Below are positions 32,007-41,176 of a stretch of 64,000 nt of DNA, in pieces. The translations under genes and the position numbers were made by a program. The DNA lies in contig NZ_BCQA01000002.1 of the NCBI RefSeq assembly GCF_001748145.1, forward strand, positions 62,001-126,000. The letters are read 5' to 3'. Origin of the DNA: Bosea sp. BIWAKO-01 (lineage in GTDB: Bacteria > Pseudomonadota > Alphaproteobacteria > Rhizobiales > Beijerinckiaceae). The notes under the pieces were generated by a model that saw nothing but the letters and a program-made list of their open reading frames with translations, was not told the origin of the DNA and did no database searches. Position 1 is the stretch's first letter. The number at the start of each line of letters is the position of its first letter.

Positions 32007-32795
32007 TCAAGCTATGCTCGTGTACCAGCCGTCCCACTGAGAGAATTCTGGAAATTTCCGCTGGTATCCGTGCCGAGCAAGCAATGCGTCGATCTTCGGC
32101 TCCTGGGGGCTGTTGCTATGTTCCACGGAAAGGAGACGCACGCGCCAGCGCTCAAAATCGAACGCCTCGAGGATTGCAAGTTCGCTCCCCTCGGTATCGA
32201 TCGACATATAGTCGATGATTGCGGGCGCACGGTACTGCTCAAGCAAATCGTTGAGCGATATCGTCTCTACGTCGCAAGTGGGAGATGCTTCGCGGATGGG
32301 TGCAAAGTGATCATATAGGGCGGTTGCGGCAATCCCGCCTAGCTCAGGATCCGGGGTTGTTGCGAACGATAGAACCTCCCCCGAGCCGACGAAGACGCAG
32401 CGCTTGTCGATTTCGCAGTCTCGATTGCGTTCAAGAGCCTCATGCCAAATCGGATTTGGCTCAGCCAGGATTCCCGTCCAGCCGAAGCTTCGCTCCAGCA
32501 ACCAGGTATTGCTGTTCGTAACCCCGTTCGTCGCGCCGAACTCCACGAAGAAGCCATCACGCTTCTCTCCGAGTTCATAGCAGACCCAGAGATCCTGAAG
32601 AATCTGCGAGCGGGAACAGCCGATGCGATCGAAGGCAAATCCCAGAAACCGAACGGGATCCATGTCCCGCAGCTCCATGATCTCCGGACGCCGCAGCCGC
32701 AGGGCGTTGAAGGCGAGGCGGCGCATATTGGGCCGATCGGCCATTTTCCGGAGAAAATGTGCCGCGGATTTCTTGACAACTGCGTTCAGCATCAT
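32007..32795 (-). CDS. FkbM-family methyltransferase
   Basis: 262 residues. SQILQDLWVCYELGEK and FFVEFGATNGVTNSNTWLLE contain the SAM-binding region, and YMSIDTEGSELAILEAFDF is the FkbM-family signature. It probably O-methylates a sugar of the polysaccharide. The start overlaps the end of the Wzc-like gene by 4 bases, so it is the last gene of the leftward wzy - glycosyltransferase - wzc-like - fkbM operon. Confidence 0.88.
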   Translation of the reverse strand: MMLNAVVKKSAAHFLRKMADRPNMRRLAFNALRLRRPEIMELRDMDPVRFLGFAFDRIGCSRSQILQDLWVCYELGEKRDGFFVEFGATNGVTNSNTWLLERSFGWTGILAEPNPIWHEALERNRDCEIDKRCVFVGSGEVLSFATTPDPELGGIAATALYDHFAPIREASPTCDVETISLNDLLEQYRAPAIIDYMSIDTEGSELAILEAFDFERWRVRLLSVEHSNSPQEPKIDALLARHGYQRKFPEFSQWDGWYTSIA

Positions 32796-34474
32796 GGCTG
32801 GCAGCGATCGAGGACGACGCCGAGCACGTTGGTGCCGCCGCGACGCAGTTTTTCAGTAGCATCGTTCAACTCCTCGAAGGTCGTTGAACCCTCTGCCGCA
32901 GCCAGGATGACGCAGTCGGCGTGTGTCGCCAGAGCGAGAGCGTCGGCAGAGTCGTCGAAGGGCGGAAGGTCGATCAGCACGTCGCCGAGTTGTCTGGCAT
33001 GCGCGACGATGCGCGCGGCCCTGGGCTCGCGAAGATCGGCGAAGCGGTTGAGCTGGGGAATGGCCGATCGAATTGGAAGAAGCCGCATTCCGTCGAACAG
33101 CAGAAAGGCGACGCGCTCGGGCGGCAGGTTCTGGGCGATAGCATCGACCATGGTCGAAGGGGGCGCGGCATCGGGCGTCTCGGTGAGGAAGGCGTCAAGA
33201 TTCGCGCTCAGAATGCTGACGGAGCGCCCGCCCAGATGCATCAGCTGGCCGAGGTTCATGGTCAGCATCGTCGCTCCGTCGGCGGGCTTCCAACTACCGA
33301 TGGCAATGACGAAATTGCCGCCCGTGCGATCAGCCGGGCGAGCGATCTCTATCGCCGTCCGCAAATCTCGGATCCCGGCAACAAAGGCTTGGGACCCCTC
33401 GCTCGCGACGAGCAATGCCATATCTTGGGCCGAGGCGTACTGCGCGCCGGCCAAAACGTCGATCTTAGAGATCGCGGCAAGGCAGGGGAGGCCGGTTTCA
33501 CGCGGAATGTCCTGCCCCCGCCGGACCTTGCGATCGAGGGCCGAAGCGATCGCACCTACGAAAAGTCCGCTCAACAGCCCGAAAACACCGCCGAAAGCGA
33601 GGATGAGCCCCTTCCGGGGAGCGGAGGGACCAAGCGGTAGCTGTGCCGCGCCGATGATTTTAGCATCGGCGTCGGGGGTCGGTGTCGAAGGAAGCTGGCC
33701 AGCCTCCACAGCGAGGCGCGCGGCGTCGACCTGGGCGGAAAGAGCGTCGAGGCGTGCCTGAAGGAATTCGCCTCCGCTGCGCGCCGCATCGGCCTTGAAC
33801 GCGACAGATTGCAGGAGATAGGCGGAGGCGGCGGAGTTCGCCACCCGGGCGGGCAGATCAGGATCCGATGAGTCATAGGCGATCTCGATCACATAGGATT
33901 GACCGACGCGGCGCGCCGAGAAGCGCCGCGCAAAGTTCTCGAATGCGACCCTGCGCTGATCAGGACCCGGGTTCGCACCTTGGACGGTCGGTTCCTCACC
34001 GGGCATCGATGCGAACGGTCCGCTGCGGGACGCGATGCCCGAGAGCTTTCGCCCAATCAGCTGGATCGCACTGGGCTTTAGAGAATGGAACTCCGCGTGA
34101 TCGGCCAGTTTCAGAGCGACAAAAACCGTGCTCAACAGCCGCTCCGAGCGGATCACCTGTAGTTCGCTGTCGGCACGATTCAGGTCGAGCGTCGAGGGCG
34201 CAACCGCTTCGCGCGCCGCGGTCAGCACTTGCCGGCGTGGCTCTAGCAGCAAGGTTGTCGTCGCCGTGTAGGTCGCCGGAGTTGCCCGTACATACAGGAA
34301 GGCGGCTGCAAGGCAGATAGCGATCCATCCCGCCAGTTTTAGTCTATGGCGTATCGCAGTGGCGCCGACCGCCCGCAGCATTGAAACCGGACCGTCATCC
34401 GGGGAAGCTGGCACCGCATCGGGGAGGGGCATGATCCGTACAGGTCGTGCGAGTGGAAACTCTCGGAGCATCAC
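32792..34474 (-). CDS. Wzz/Wzc-like protein with degenerate kinase domain
   Basis: 560 residues. N-terminal Wzz domain: a first membrane helix (KLAGWIAICLAAAFLYV), a periplasmic part with coiled-coil stretches (QARLDALSAQVDAARLAV) and a second helix (GLILAFGGVFGLLSGLFVG). The C-terminal part has the BY-kinase/CpsD fold with a Walker-B-like VLIDLPPFDD. However, the Walker A site reads GSWKPADGATM with no GKS/T, the A' Asp is replaced (SANLD), and there is no C-terminal Tyr cluster. It likely sets chain length without tyrosine autophosphorylation. It overlaps both neighbours by 4 bases. Confidence 0.85.
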   Translation of the reverse strand: MMLREFPLARPVRIMPLPDAVPASPDDGPVSMLRAVGATAIRHRLKLAGWIAICLAAAFLYVRATPATYTATTTLLLEPRRQVLTAAREAVAPSTLDLNRADSELQVIRSERLLSTVFVALKLADHAEFHSLKPSAIQLIGRKLSGIASRSGPFASMPGEEPTVQGANPGPDQRRVAFENFARRFSARRVGQSYVIEIAYDSSDPDLPARVANSAASAYLLQSVAFKADAARSGGEFLQARLDALSAQVDAARLAVEAGQLPSTPTPDADAKIIGAAQLPLGPSAPRKGLILAFGGVFGLLSGLFVGAIASALDRKVRRGQDIPRETGLPCLAAISKIDVLAGAQYASAQDMALLVASEGSQAFVAGIRDLRTAIEIARPADRTGGNFVIAIGSWKPADGATMLTMNLGQLMHLGGRSVSILSANLDAFLTETPDAAPPSTMVDAIAQNLPPERVAFLLFDGMRLLPIRSAIPQLNRFADLREPRAARIVAHARQLGDVLIDLPPFDDSADALALATHADCVILAAAEGSTTFEELNDATEKLRRGGTNVLGVVLDRCQP

Positions 34475-36486
34475 TGTGGCTTGGTCCCCAGGAGGTTTGG
34501 AGCGGCGGCACGTTCAGGCTGCATGCGCCCACGAATGACATCGATCATCCCCATGATGTTGCCCCGGAGGCGCCCTCGACGGTCGATAAAGGGCTCTGGC
34601 CACAGAGCTCGCCCAAGGTTGCTCGCAATATTGCGAAAGAGATGGTCCGCCACCTGTGCAATCGTCATGGTCCCCTTGCGCAGCATGTAAAGCGGGTTGA
34701 CGATCTGCGAGTAGCCGAAGCGTTCGCCCGCCACTCGCCCGGTTTTGACTCCCATATGGACGCCGAACGCATCGGCGCATTTCACGAACCGCCCGCCTTG
34801 CGCAGCGAGTGCCGCAGCAAAGTCCCGGTCTTCGAGCCAGCCGTATAGGACGAGACGTTCGTCGAAACGCATGGTGCCGATCTTTGCGTGGCGGAAAGCC
34901 ATGTTGCACCCATAAGGGCTGTACGGTTCGATCCAGGACCAGTCACTTGGCGGCGCCTCCGCCACCATTCTTACGGCCTCTGCAAACTTGATGCCGGGGC
35001 CGGTGATGCCGTCCACTAGGACGCGACCGGTGAACCCCACCACGCTCGCCTCATCCCGGAAGGTTTGCGCGGCGACAGCTAGCCAGTCGTCGTGCGCGAT
35101 GAAGTCGTCGTCAAAGAAGGCGACGATGTCGATGTTCGGCGGGAGATGCGCGAGTGCCGTGTTTCGCTGCGCTGCCAGGCCCGGCGGCCCGACGACAACC
35201 TGAATGTCGTTTCGAGCAACAAGGTTCCCCGCATCGACGGTGTCGATGCACGATATGATGACGGAATCCGGCTTGAGGGTCTGAGTATCCAGCAGATGAC
35301 GGACAGATGCGCTCACGACGTCCGGCCGTCCGCGCGTGGCTACAACGACGCCGACCCGAAGCCGCGGCGCGCTGCTCTTTGGGCTTGCCTGCCGCGCGGC
35401 GAGCGGCGATGCCAGCAGATCGAGATAGCCTTCAGCCGTACTACGCCAGGAGAACAACGGCAGGCGATCCCGTCCGCGCCCGATCAGCTGGTCCCTCAAA
35501 GCCGCGGACCCTGCCAGCGCGCGAATATGGGCTATCCACTGCGCCGGGTCGTCAGGCGCAGCCAGCAGCGCTGCATCGCCGCAGACTTCTGGCATGCTGG
35601 CACAATCCGACGAGACGACCGGACATCCCCGCGCCATCGCCTCTATGATCGGCAGGCCGAACCCTTCGGTCCAGGATGGGAACGCCAGGCAAAGCGCGTG
35701 TTCGAACAGGTAGGCGAGGTCGTCGTCGCTCACCCTGCCGATCGTGGTAAGGCTTGGCGCGTGTCCCAGCGTTTCGCTGGTGAAGATCTCGCCGCCGCTG
35801 CCGGCGACCACAACATCGATGCCAGCCGCCGCGAGGCTGGGGGCAATCTCGATCAAAAGCCCGAGATTCTTGTGCTTGGCGCGCGAGCCGAGGGCGAGGA
35901 TAAACGGGCGATCGCCATTTCCCCGCCGAAGCTGAAGGACCTCGTGGGCGACGTGCGCTTTAGTGGGATCCCATCTGAGAGCATGCTCGTGGCCGTTGGG
36001 CAGGACCGCGATCTTGCCGGCTGGCACCGCGAGGTAGCGCGCAATCTGGCGGGCCGACGCTTGGGATACCGTAGCGAGACGTGCCCCGCGCCGCGTGAGA
36101 AGGGGCTGTAAGCTTCGATAGAAGGCGCGGAAGCCGGGATTATAGCTGTCCGGGGCGGTGAAGACGTTGGCGTCGTGGATGCAGACGATCTGATCCGCCT
36201 TTAGACCGGGCGCGGTATTGCAGAGGTTAAGCAGGCGCCCTCGACAAAGCCCGGGTAACTCAACCTGTTCCCAGGCATGGCCGACGAGCCTTCCGCCGCG
36301 AACTAGACCGATCCTCTGCAGGCCAGGGTCGATGGCGTTGCTGGGCGCGATGATCGTACTCGTGCTGTGCGCATTCTTCAGTGCATCATCCAGGGCTTCG
36401 ACAACATTCAGGGCGTAGCGCTGCACGCCCGTCAGCGCTTGAGTCAGGAAGCGGCCATTGACCGCGAAGGTGGCGGGGCCGCTCAT
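34471..36486 (-). CDS. GT4-GT2 fusion glycosyltransferase
   Basis: 671 residues with two catalytic units. Residues about 1-370 are a GT-B family 4 enzyme with FAVNGRFLTQALTGVQRYA, LALGSRAKHKNLGLLIEI and the E(x)7E-like EGFGLPIIEAMARGCP. Residues about 385-671 are a GT2 enzyme with GVVVATRGRPDVVSASVR and FFDDDFIAHDDW. One polypeptide may add two consecutive sugars. ATG 36486 overlaps the TGA of the polymerase gene (ATGA) and follows GGGAGCG. Longer frames upstream belong to the polymerase gene read in another frame. Confidence 0.88.
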   Translation of the reverse strand: MSGPATFAVNGRFLTQALTGVQRYALNVVEALDDALKNAHSTSTIIAPSNAIDPGLQRIGLVRGGRLVGHAWEQVELPGLCRGRLLNLCNTAPGLKADQIVCIHDANVFTAPDSYNPGFRAFYRSLQPLLTRRGARLATVSQASARQIARYLAVPAGKIAVLPNGHEHALRWDPTKAHVAHEVLQLRRGNGDRPFILALGSRAKHKNLGLLIEIAPSLAAAGIDVVVAGSGGEIFTSETLGHAPSLTTIGRVSDDDLAYLFEHALCLAFPSWTEGFGLPIIEAMARGCPVVSSDCASMPEVCGDAALLAAPDDPAQWIAHIRALAGSAALRDQLIGRGRDRLPLFSWRSTAEGYLDLLASPLAARQASPKSSAPRLRVGVVVATRGRPDVVSASVRHLLDTQTLKPDSVIISCIDTVDAGNLVARNDIQVVVGPPGLAAQRNTALAHLPPNIDIVAFFDDDFIAHDDWLAVAAQTFRDEASVVGFTGRVLVDGITGPGIKFAEAVRMVAEAPPSDWSWIEPYSPYGCNMAFRHAKIGTMRFDERLVLYGWLEDRDFAAALAAQGGRFVKCADAFGVHMGVKTGRVAGERFGYSQIVNPLYMLRKGTMTIAQVADHLFRNIASNLGRALWPEPFIDRRGRLRGNIMGMIDVIRGRMQPERAAAPNLLGTKPQ

Positions 36487-37879
36487 GCGCGCGCTCCCAG
36501 AGCCTGGAGAGGCCGGAGCGCACGCCGGCGCGGTCTCAACGCTGCCGCTGTCGCGGCGAGCGCGCAGAAGAATAGTCCCTGGTCTATGACCGTGCCGACG
36601 AGCAGGTCGCCGAACAGCAGGCCCAAGGCGCCGTTTCTTGCCGCGACTGCGACATTGGCCTCCAGGTTGCCGGCCTCCCCGCGGGGGCGAGCGAAACATT
36701 CGATCGCGAAGATGGAATAGAAGAACAGTCCGGGTATTCCGGTCGTTGCCAGCAGCGCAATGACGAAATTTGATGCCCTGGCGGTGCCCAGGCCGACACC
36801 TAATCCCAGCTGTCCAGAAAGTTCTGGAAGGAAACGACGTTCCAGGAGCCGCGTTCGATGCCGGAAGTCGAGCCCGCCTTATCGAGCACCGCCATGTCGA
36901 TATAATCGCGTATCATCGCCGAGACCGCCGGATCGAGAAGCAGCAGGAGCAATGCTGCGATTCCGAGCAACGGCGCCCAGAATACGACGGTAGCGGCACG
37001 CCGCGCCGATGATCCGTGACCGAGGCGAAATATCGCCGTCGCGTAGAGGATGCACAGAACGACTGGTGCGCCCGCAAGCCCCGTCGATGACGTCGACAGG
37101 ATGATTAGCAGCAGCGACAGCGCCGCAACTGTGCCAGTGAGCACCGAGCGATGGCCGCACAGCCAAAGCGTGCCCATGAAGCCGAATACGCCGAGCGTGG
37201 ACCGCGCGAAAACCGAGGCCTCCGTGAACGAACCGACGATGCGCTTCATTCCTCCGACCTCGGAATTGGTATGGAGCGTGTAGCGGGCATTCCGCATGAA
37301 CCCGAGAAGTTCCTGTGTGCCCGTCCCGTAGGTCGCGAGATCAGCGAAAGCGAAGATCGTGTTCGCGACGCAGTAGCCGATGAGCCCACTCAAGGCGGCG
37401 GAGAAACCGCCACGGCTAGACGCGACACCGACGATCATGACGAAGCACAGCAGATTGGCTATCATATAGACACTCTGCGTCAGATTGCTCGACCCGGGCG
37501 CCAGGGGGACGGTCGAACCGGTATCGTCGAAGGCCGTGGTACCGAGTGGAAAGATTTCAGTTATTCCGGTCAGGACACGCGGCATTAGAAAGGCGCTGGC
37601 GACGCCATAGATCGCGAGGCATGCGAACCAGAAGCCTGGTTCGTTGGGGTGGAGCGAGCGGATAGCGGCTGCCGACACGCGACGCTGGGTCATCGCGCCG
37701 ACCGCGAGGAAACCGAGCATGACATGACCTGGCGGAATGTTTGCCGGGCCGATGAACACAGCTGACGATGCGCCGAAGATCGCTGTGACGATAGCGCCCT
37801 TCGCCAGCGCGCCGGTTCCGAGGTACAAGCAAATAAAGCCGAGCAGGATCGTCAAGACGCCAATCGGTTCCACGCTCAT
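36483..37879 (-). pseudogene. Wzy-type polymerase, frameshifted
   Basis: A polytopic membrane protein of O-antigen polymerase/ligase type: about 10 helices from MSVEPIGVLTILLGFICLYL to VSFQNFLDS. Near 36805 the frame ends (SWD then stop), while the shifted frame continues GLGVGLGTARASNFVIALL and further helices to a TGA that overlaps the next gene's ATG. The conserved GLGxGLGTxRASN motif of the family is split by the shift. Either the polymerase is broken or the sequence has a one-base error. If real, polymerisation would need another enzyme. Confidence 0.75.
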
Positions 37880-38188
37880 GGCACAATGTCTCGCGCCACC
37901 CGGGGCCAATCAAACCGCCTGACCTCATGATCCGCCCTGTCCCGGCCGGCTTTGCCGAACACGGTCACACCACATAAACGAGGCGGGAGGGTCCCTCGGG
38001 CACGCACAGCGCGAGAGCGTTTGGAAGGCGCGGCAACGGGGCGCCAATTCGACAGCAGTTGATTCGGCCGTTCGCCAGAAACGGCTGTGCAGGCGCGCCC
38101 GATCAGTGCGTGGAGGTGGCCGTCGATTATCTCCCATAGTGCATCAGTCAAGACCGGCCCCTCGAATTCTCACTCGGAAACTACGCGC
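37880..38188. other. intergenic, no gene seen
   Basis: About 310 bases between the GT4 gene and the polymerase gene. A minus-strand frame across it (MTDALWEIIDGHLHALIG) lacks a ribosome site and is not supported. It probably carries the promoter of the leftward wzy - glycosyltransferase - wzc-like - fkbM operon. Confidence 0.4.
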
Positions 38189-39343
38189 TCAAGCGGTGGT
38201 CAGGAGGACCGGCCGCTCCCGTTGCGCGGAGGGAACCAGGGTAAATGTACCGGCCATCGGCTTGAGCAGCTGGTCAATGTGCGCCCGCATCTTTTCCTCG
38301 AAGACGCTGCTCGAAAATTTTCGAGCGTGGTTTGCGATTTCGGCAGGCCGCCACATGATCGCCCGCGCTCTCTCCTCTGCATCGATGATTGCCTCGACGC
38401 TCTGTTCGTCGAAGAACAGGCCGGTCAAACCGTCGACAACCGTTTCCGTGGCTCCTCCACGACGGAAGGCGATGACCGGTCGGCCACTCGCCATCGCCTC
38501 GATCGGAACCATTCCGAAATCTTCCTCCCCTGGAAAGATTAAGGCGCGGCAGCGGGAATAGTGGTGACGCAGTTCAGCGAAGGGTTGTGGCCCCATCACC
38601 GTTACGTTCGGCTTGGCGATCCGTCGTAGCGCGGCGAGCATCTCGCCGCCGCCGATTACGACGAGCCGGCGACCGGAGCGATTGAAGGCTTCCACGGCGA
38701 GATCGGGGCGTTTGTAACCGACAAGTTCGCCGGCCATGAGGCAATAGTCCTCGACTTGCTCAGGTGGCAGGACCTCGAACGCGTCGACATCGACCGGCGG
38801 GTTGATCACCGTGGATGCGCGCCGATAGTAGCGATGCAAACGCTGGGCAACGGTCTCGGAGTTGGCGATGAAATGATCGACGCGGTCGGCCGAAACACTG
38901 TCCCAATTCCTGACGTAATGTGCAAGAAAAGGCATGATGAAACGGGTGAATACGCCAGATCTATTTCGATATTCATGGAACATGTTCCAGATATAGCGCA
39001 TCGGCGAGTGGCAATAGCAGATGTGCATACAGCCGGGTGGGGGAATAATTCCCTTGGCTGGTCCAGACTCGCTGGAGATGATCAGATCATAGCCTCGGAG
39101 ATCGAGCTGCTCTAGCGCGAGGGGCATCAGGGGCAAGTATTTCTGATAGAACCTCGAGGCCCGTGGCAGTCCGTTGATGAAACTCGTCGTGACCTTGTGG
39201 CGCCGGATTTCGTCCGACACCGCTTCGGGAACATAGACATGGGTGAAGAGGTCGGCCTCAGGATACATGCGGCAGAGAGCCTCGATAACCTTCTCTCCAC
39301 CTCGCATCCCGACCAGCCAGTAATGGACGATCGCGACCTTCAT
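38189..39343 (-). CDS. glycosyltransferase family 4
   Basis: 384 residues, GT-B fold. MKVAIVHYWLVGMRGGEKVIE is the N-terminal signature of mannosyltransferase-like GT4 enzymes, GYKRPDLAVEAFNRSG opens the donor-binding domain, and EDFGMVPIEAMASGRPVIA is the conserved E(x)7E motif. It transfers a hexose, plausibly mannose from GDP-mannose, to the growing lipid-linked unit. It follows exoY on the same strand with a 106-base gap. Confidence 0.9.
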   Translation of the reverse strand: MKVAIVHYWLVGMRGGEKVIEALCRMYPEADLFTHVYVPEAVSDEIRRHKVTTSFINGLPRASRFYQKYLPLMPLALEQLDLRGYDLIISSESGPAKGIIPPPGCMHICYCHSPMRYIWNMFHEYRNRSGVFTRFIMPFLAHYVRNWDSVSADRVDHFIANSETVAQRLHRYYRRASTVINPPVDVDAFEVLPPEQVEDYCLMAGELVGYKRPDLAVEAFNRSGRRLVVIGGGEMLAALRRIAKPNVTVMGPQPFAELRHHYSRCRALIFPGEEDFGMVPIEAMASGRPVIAFRRGGATETVVDGLTGLFFDEQSVEAIIDAEERARAIMWRPAEIANHARKFSSSVFEEKMRAHIDQLLKPMAGTFTLVPSAQRERPVLLTTA

Positions 39344-39449
39344 AACGGGGAGGACTCCCTGACGCAGTCATGGGCCTTAGCCTGGCATGGGGACGGCTGT
39401 TGCATTGCGGGCTTTCCCTTCGTTCGAGGAGTCCGGATAGCTCACGCGT

Positions 39450-40139
39450 CTAGCGGCTGCCCCGTTGCCGCAAAACCGCGGGTACGGTCTTCACGAGAAT
39501 CTTGGCGTCCAATAGCAAGCGCCATTCGCTGGCATATTGGCTGTCGAGCGCGACGCGGGTTGCGTAACTGCAGTCACTTCGACCGCTAACCTGCCATAGC
39601 CCGGTGAGGCCCGGTGGAACCGAAAAGCAATGCGCAAAGGCTTCGCCGTACCGCTCAATTTCGGCCCCAACGATAGGCCGGGGGCCGACAAAGCTCATGT
39701 CGCCGACGAGGATATTGAAGAGTTGCGGAAGCTCATCAAGGCTGCTCCTGCGCAGAAACCCACCAAGCCGCGTGATACGTGGATCGCGTGAGAGCTTCTG
39801 AGATTCGGCCCATTCTTTCGCAGCCGCGGGGTCGGAACCGATCAGGCGCTGCAGTGCCTCATCAGCATCGCTGACCATGGTTCTAAACTTCCAGCAAGCG
39901 AACGTTCTGCCCCCCTTGCCGATGCGCGTTTGGCGAAACAACGCTGGGCCCTCATCGGACGATCGGATCAAAGCGATGAGTACAATGATCAACGGCGTTA
40001 GAAGGATGATCAGTATCGACGCCATCGACACATCAAACAAGCGTTTTGCTGTGTATTCTGCTGTTCGACGAGTCTTTCGCCTTCGTATAGGTGGCGAAAG
40101 CGCTAATACGAAGTATCGTGACTTCAATGATCGATCCAT
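39450..40139 (-). CDS. exoY: ExoY-type initiating sugar-phosphate transferase
   Basis: 229 residues of the bacterial sugar transferase family. One membrane helix ([20 protein letters not shown], about residues 38-57) precedes the catalytic domain with [32 protein letters not shown] and VGPRPI. It starts repeat synthesis by moving a sugar-1-phosphate from UDP-sugar to undecaprenyl phosphate at the inner membrane. The short form (no PglB/WbaP N-terminal helices) matches ExoY of succinoglycan synthesis. Confidence 0.92.
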   Translation of the reverse strand: MDRSLKSRYFVLALSPPIRRRKTRRTAEYTAKRLFDVSMASILIILLTPLIIVLIALIRSSDEGPALFRQTRIGKGGRTFACWKFRTMVSDADEALQRLIGSDPAAAKEWAESQKLSRDPRITRLGGFLRRSSLDELPQLFNILVGDMSFVGPRPIVGAEIERYGEAFAHCFSVPPGLTGLWQVSGRSDCSYATRVALDSQYASEWRLLLDAKILVKTVPAVLRQRGSR

Positions 40140-40444
40140 CGCCTCGCCCTACACAACGGGGAGAATATAAATATATTATTAATCGAAATTGGTTATATAA
40201 CAAGACGCTTATTGTGCGGCGCACCATATTCGACCACAACGCCCGAAAACTGATCCAATAACGACCATTGTCAGTTAAATTCCTGACAGAACTATCGATG
40301 AATCGCCGCTTTGTTGATCACTTAGGTCCGTGGAGGGTGGCGCGCACGCTGATTAAGATGGCCGCGGCTGCGAGCGACCCGGCATCCGATGGATTGAGGG
40401 GCATTTGATTGAATGGGGCGCCAGGTGCCGCGAGCCCGCGGGAA
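40140..40444. other. AT-rich promoter region upstream of exoY
   Basis: About 300 bases; the first 120 are strongly AT-rich (ATATAAATATATTATTAATC near 40168), unlike the surroundings, and probably form the exoY promoter and a site for nucleoid proteins. No gene is seen. Confidence 0.5.
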
Positions 40445-41092
40445 CTATTGGAACCAGCCCTGGATGATCGCGTACTGCACGATCTTTCGCCTGTTATCGA
40501 TGCCGAGCTTCATGCTCGCCCGCGCCTTGTAGGTTTCCGCCGATTTGGCCGCGATGCCAAGATTGTCAGCTGCCTCTCGAACGCTGAATCCTAGCGCAAT
40601 CAGTCGTAGGACCTCGCGCTCGCGGCTGGTCAACGTGGCTTGGGTTGACAACCCATTTCTGCGCTCAAAGGCAATGTGTTCTCGGGTTTGAGCGTCCGCT
40701 GCATCGTTGAAGTACTCGCCGCGGCGCACGGCGGCGATTGCTTTGGGCAGGACCTGAATTGGCGATTGCCTGAAAACGAAGCCGCGCACGCCCAGTGCGA
40801 GCATGTGCCGGGCCTGAGCCGCCTCCGCCTGATCAACCAGTACGATCACCCGCACATATGGCACGCTCATCAACAGCGCTTCCATCGCCGAGACGCCGTT
40901 GAAGCTAGCGCTCACAATCAGGACGTCCGGCATGGTGCCATTCACAGCGTCGATCAGCTGGCCGACCTTGTTCGTCTTACCCACGATCTCAATGCAGGGA
41001 TGCCCTTGAAGGCAGGAGTGCAACCCGACCAGAAAGATTGGATGCTCGTCAGCCAAAAAGACGCGAACCAGGGGCTCGCCCGACAATGCCAT
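40445..41092 (-). CDS. LuxR-family regulator with atypical receiver
   Basis: 215 residues. The C-terminal LuxR/GerE helix-turn-helix is intact (LTSREREVLRLIALGFSVRE, then ETYKARASMKLGI). The N-terminal receiver-like domain keeps the acidic pair (LADEHPIF, residues 13-20), but the phospho-accepting Asp is replaced by Ser-61 (LIVSASFNG), and the conserved Lys is not found at VFRQS. It should work without phosphorylation. Between exoY and the export gene, it is a candidate regulator of the exopolysaccharide locus. Confidence 0.88.
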   Translation of the reverse strand: MALSGEPLVRVFLADEHPIFLVGLHSCLQGHPCIEIVGKTNKVGQLIDAVNGTMPDVLIVSASFNGVSAMEALLMSVPYVRVIVLVDQAEAAQARHMLALGVRGFVFRQSPIQVLPKAIAAVRRGEYFNDAADAQTREHIAFERRNGLSTQATLTSREREVLRLIALGFSVREAADNLGIAAKSAETYKARASMKLGIDNRRKIVQYAIIQGWFQ

Positions 41093-41176
41093 GCCCAGTT
41101 CCTTCGGATGATTGGCGATTGTAGCAATCCAACTCGCCGCGATGTCTCTGGTTCTCCTTGGGCGAGCGCGCTCCGG

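Noticed and set aside
32442..33761. 439-codon plus-strand frame opposite the FkbM and Wzc-like genes
   Set aside because: It spans two overlapping minus-strand genes and shows Ser/Arg/Pro-rich shadow composition.
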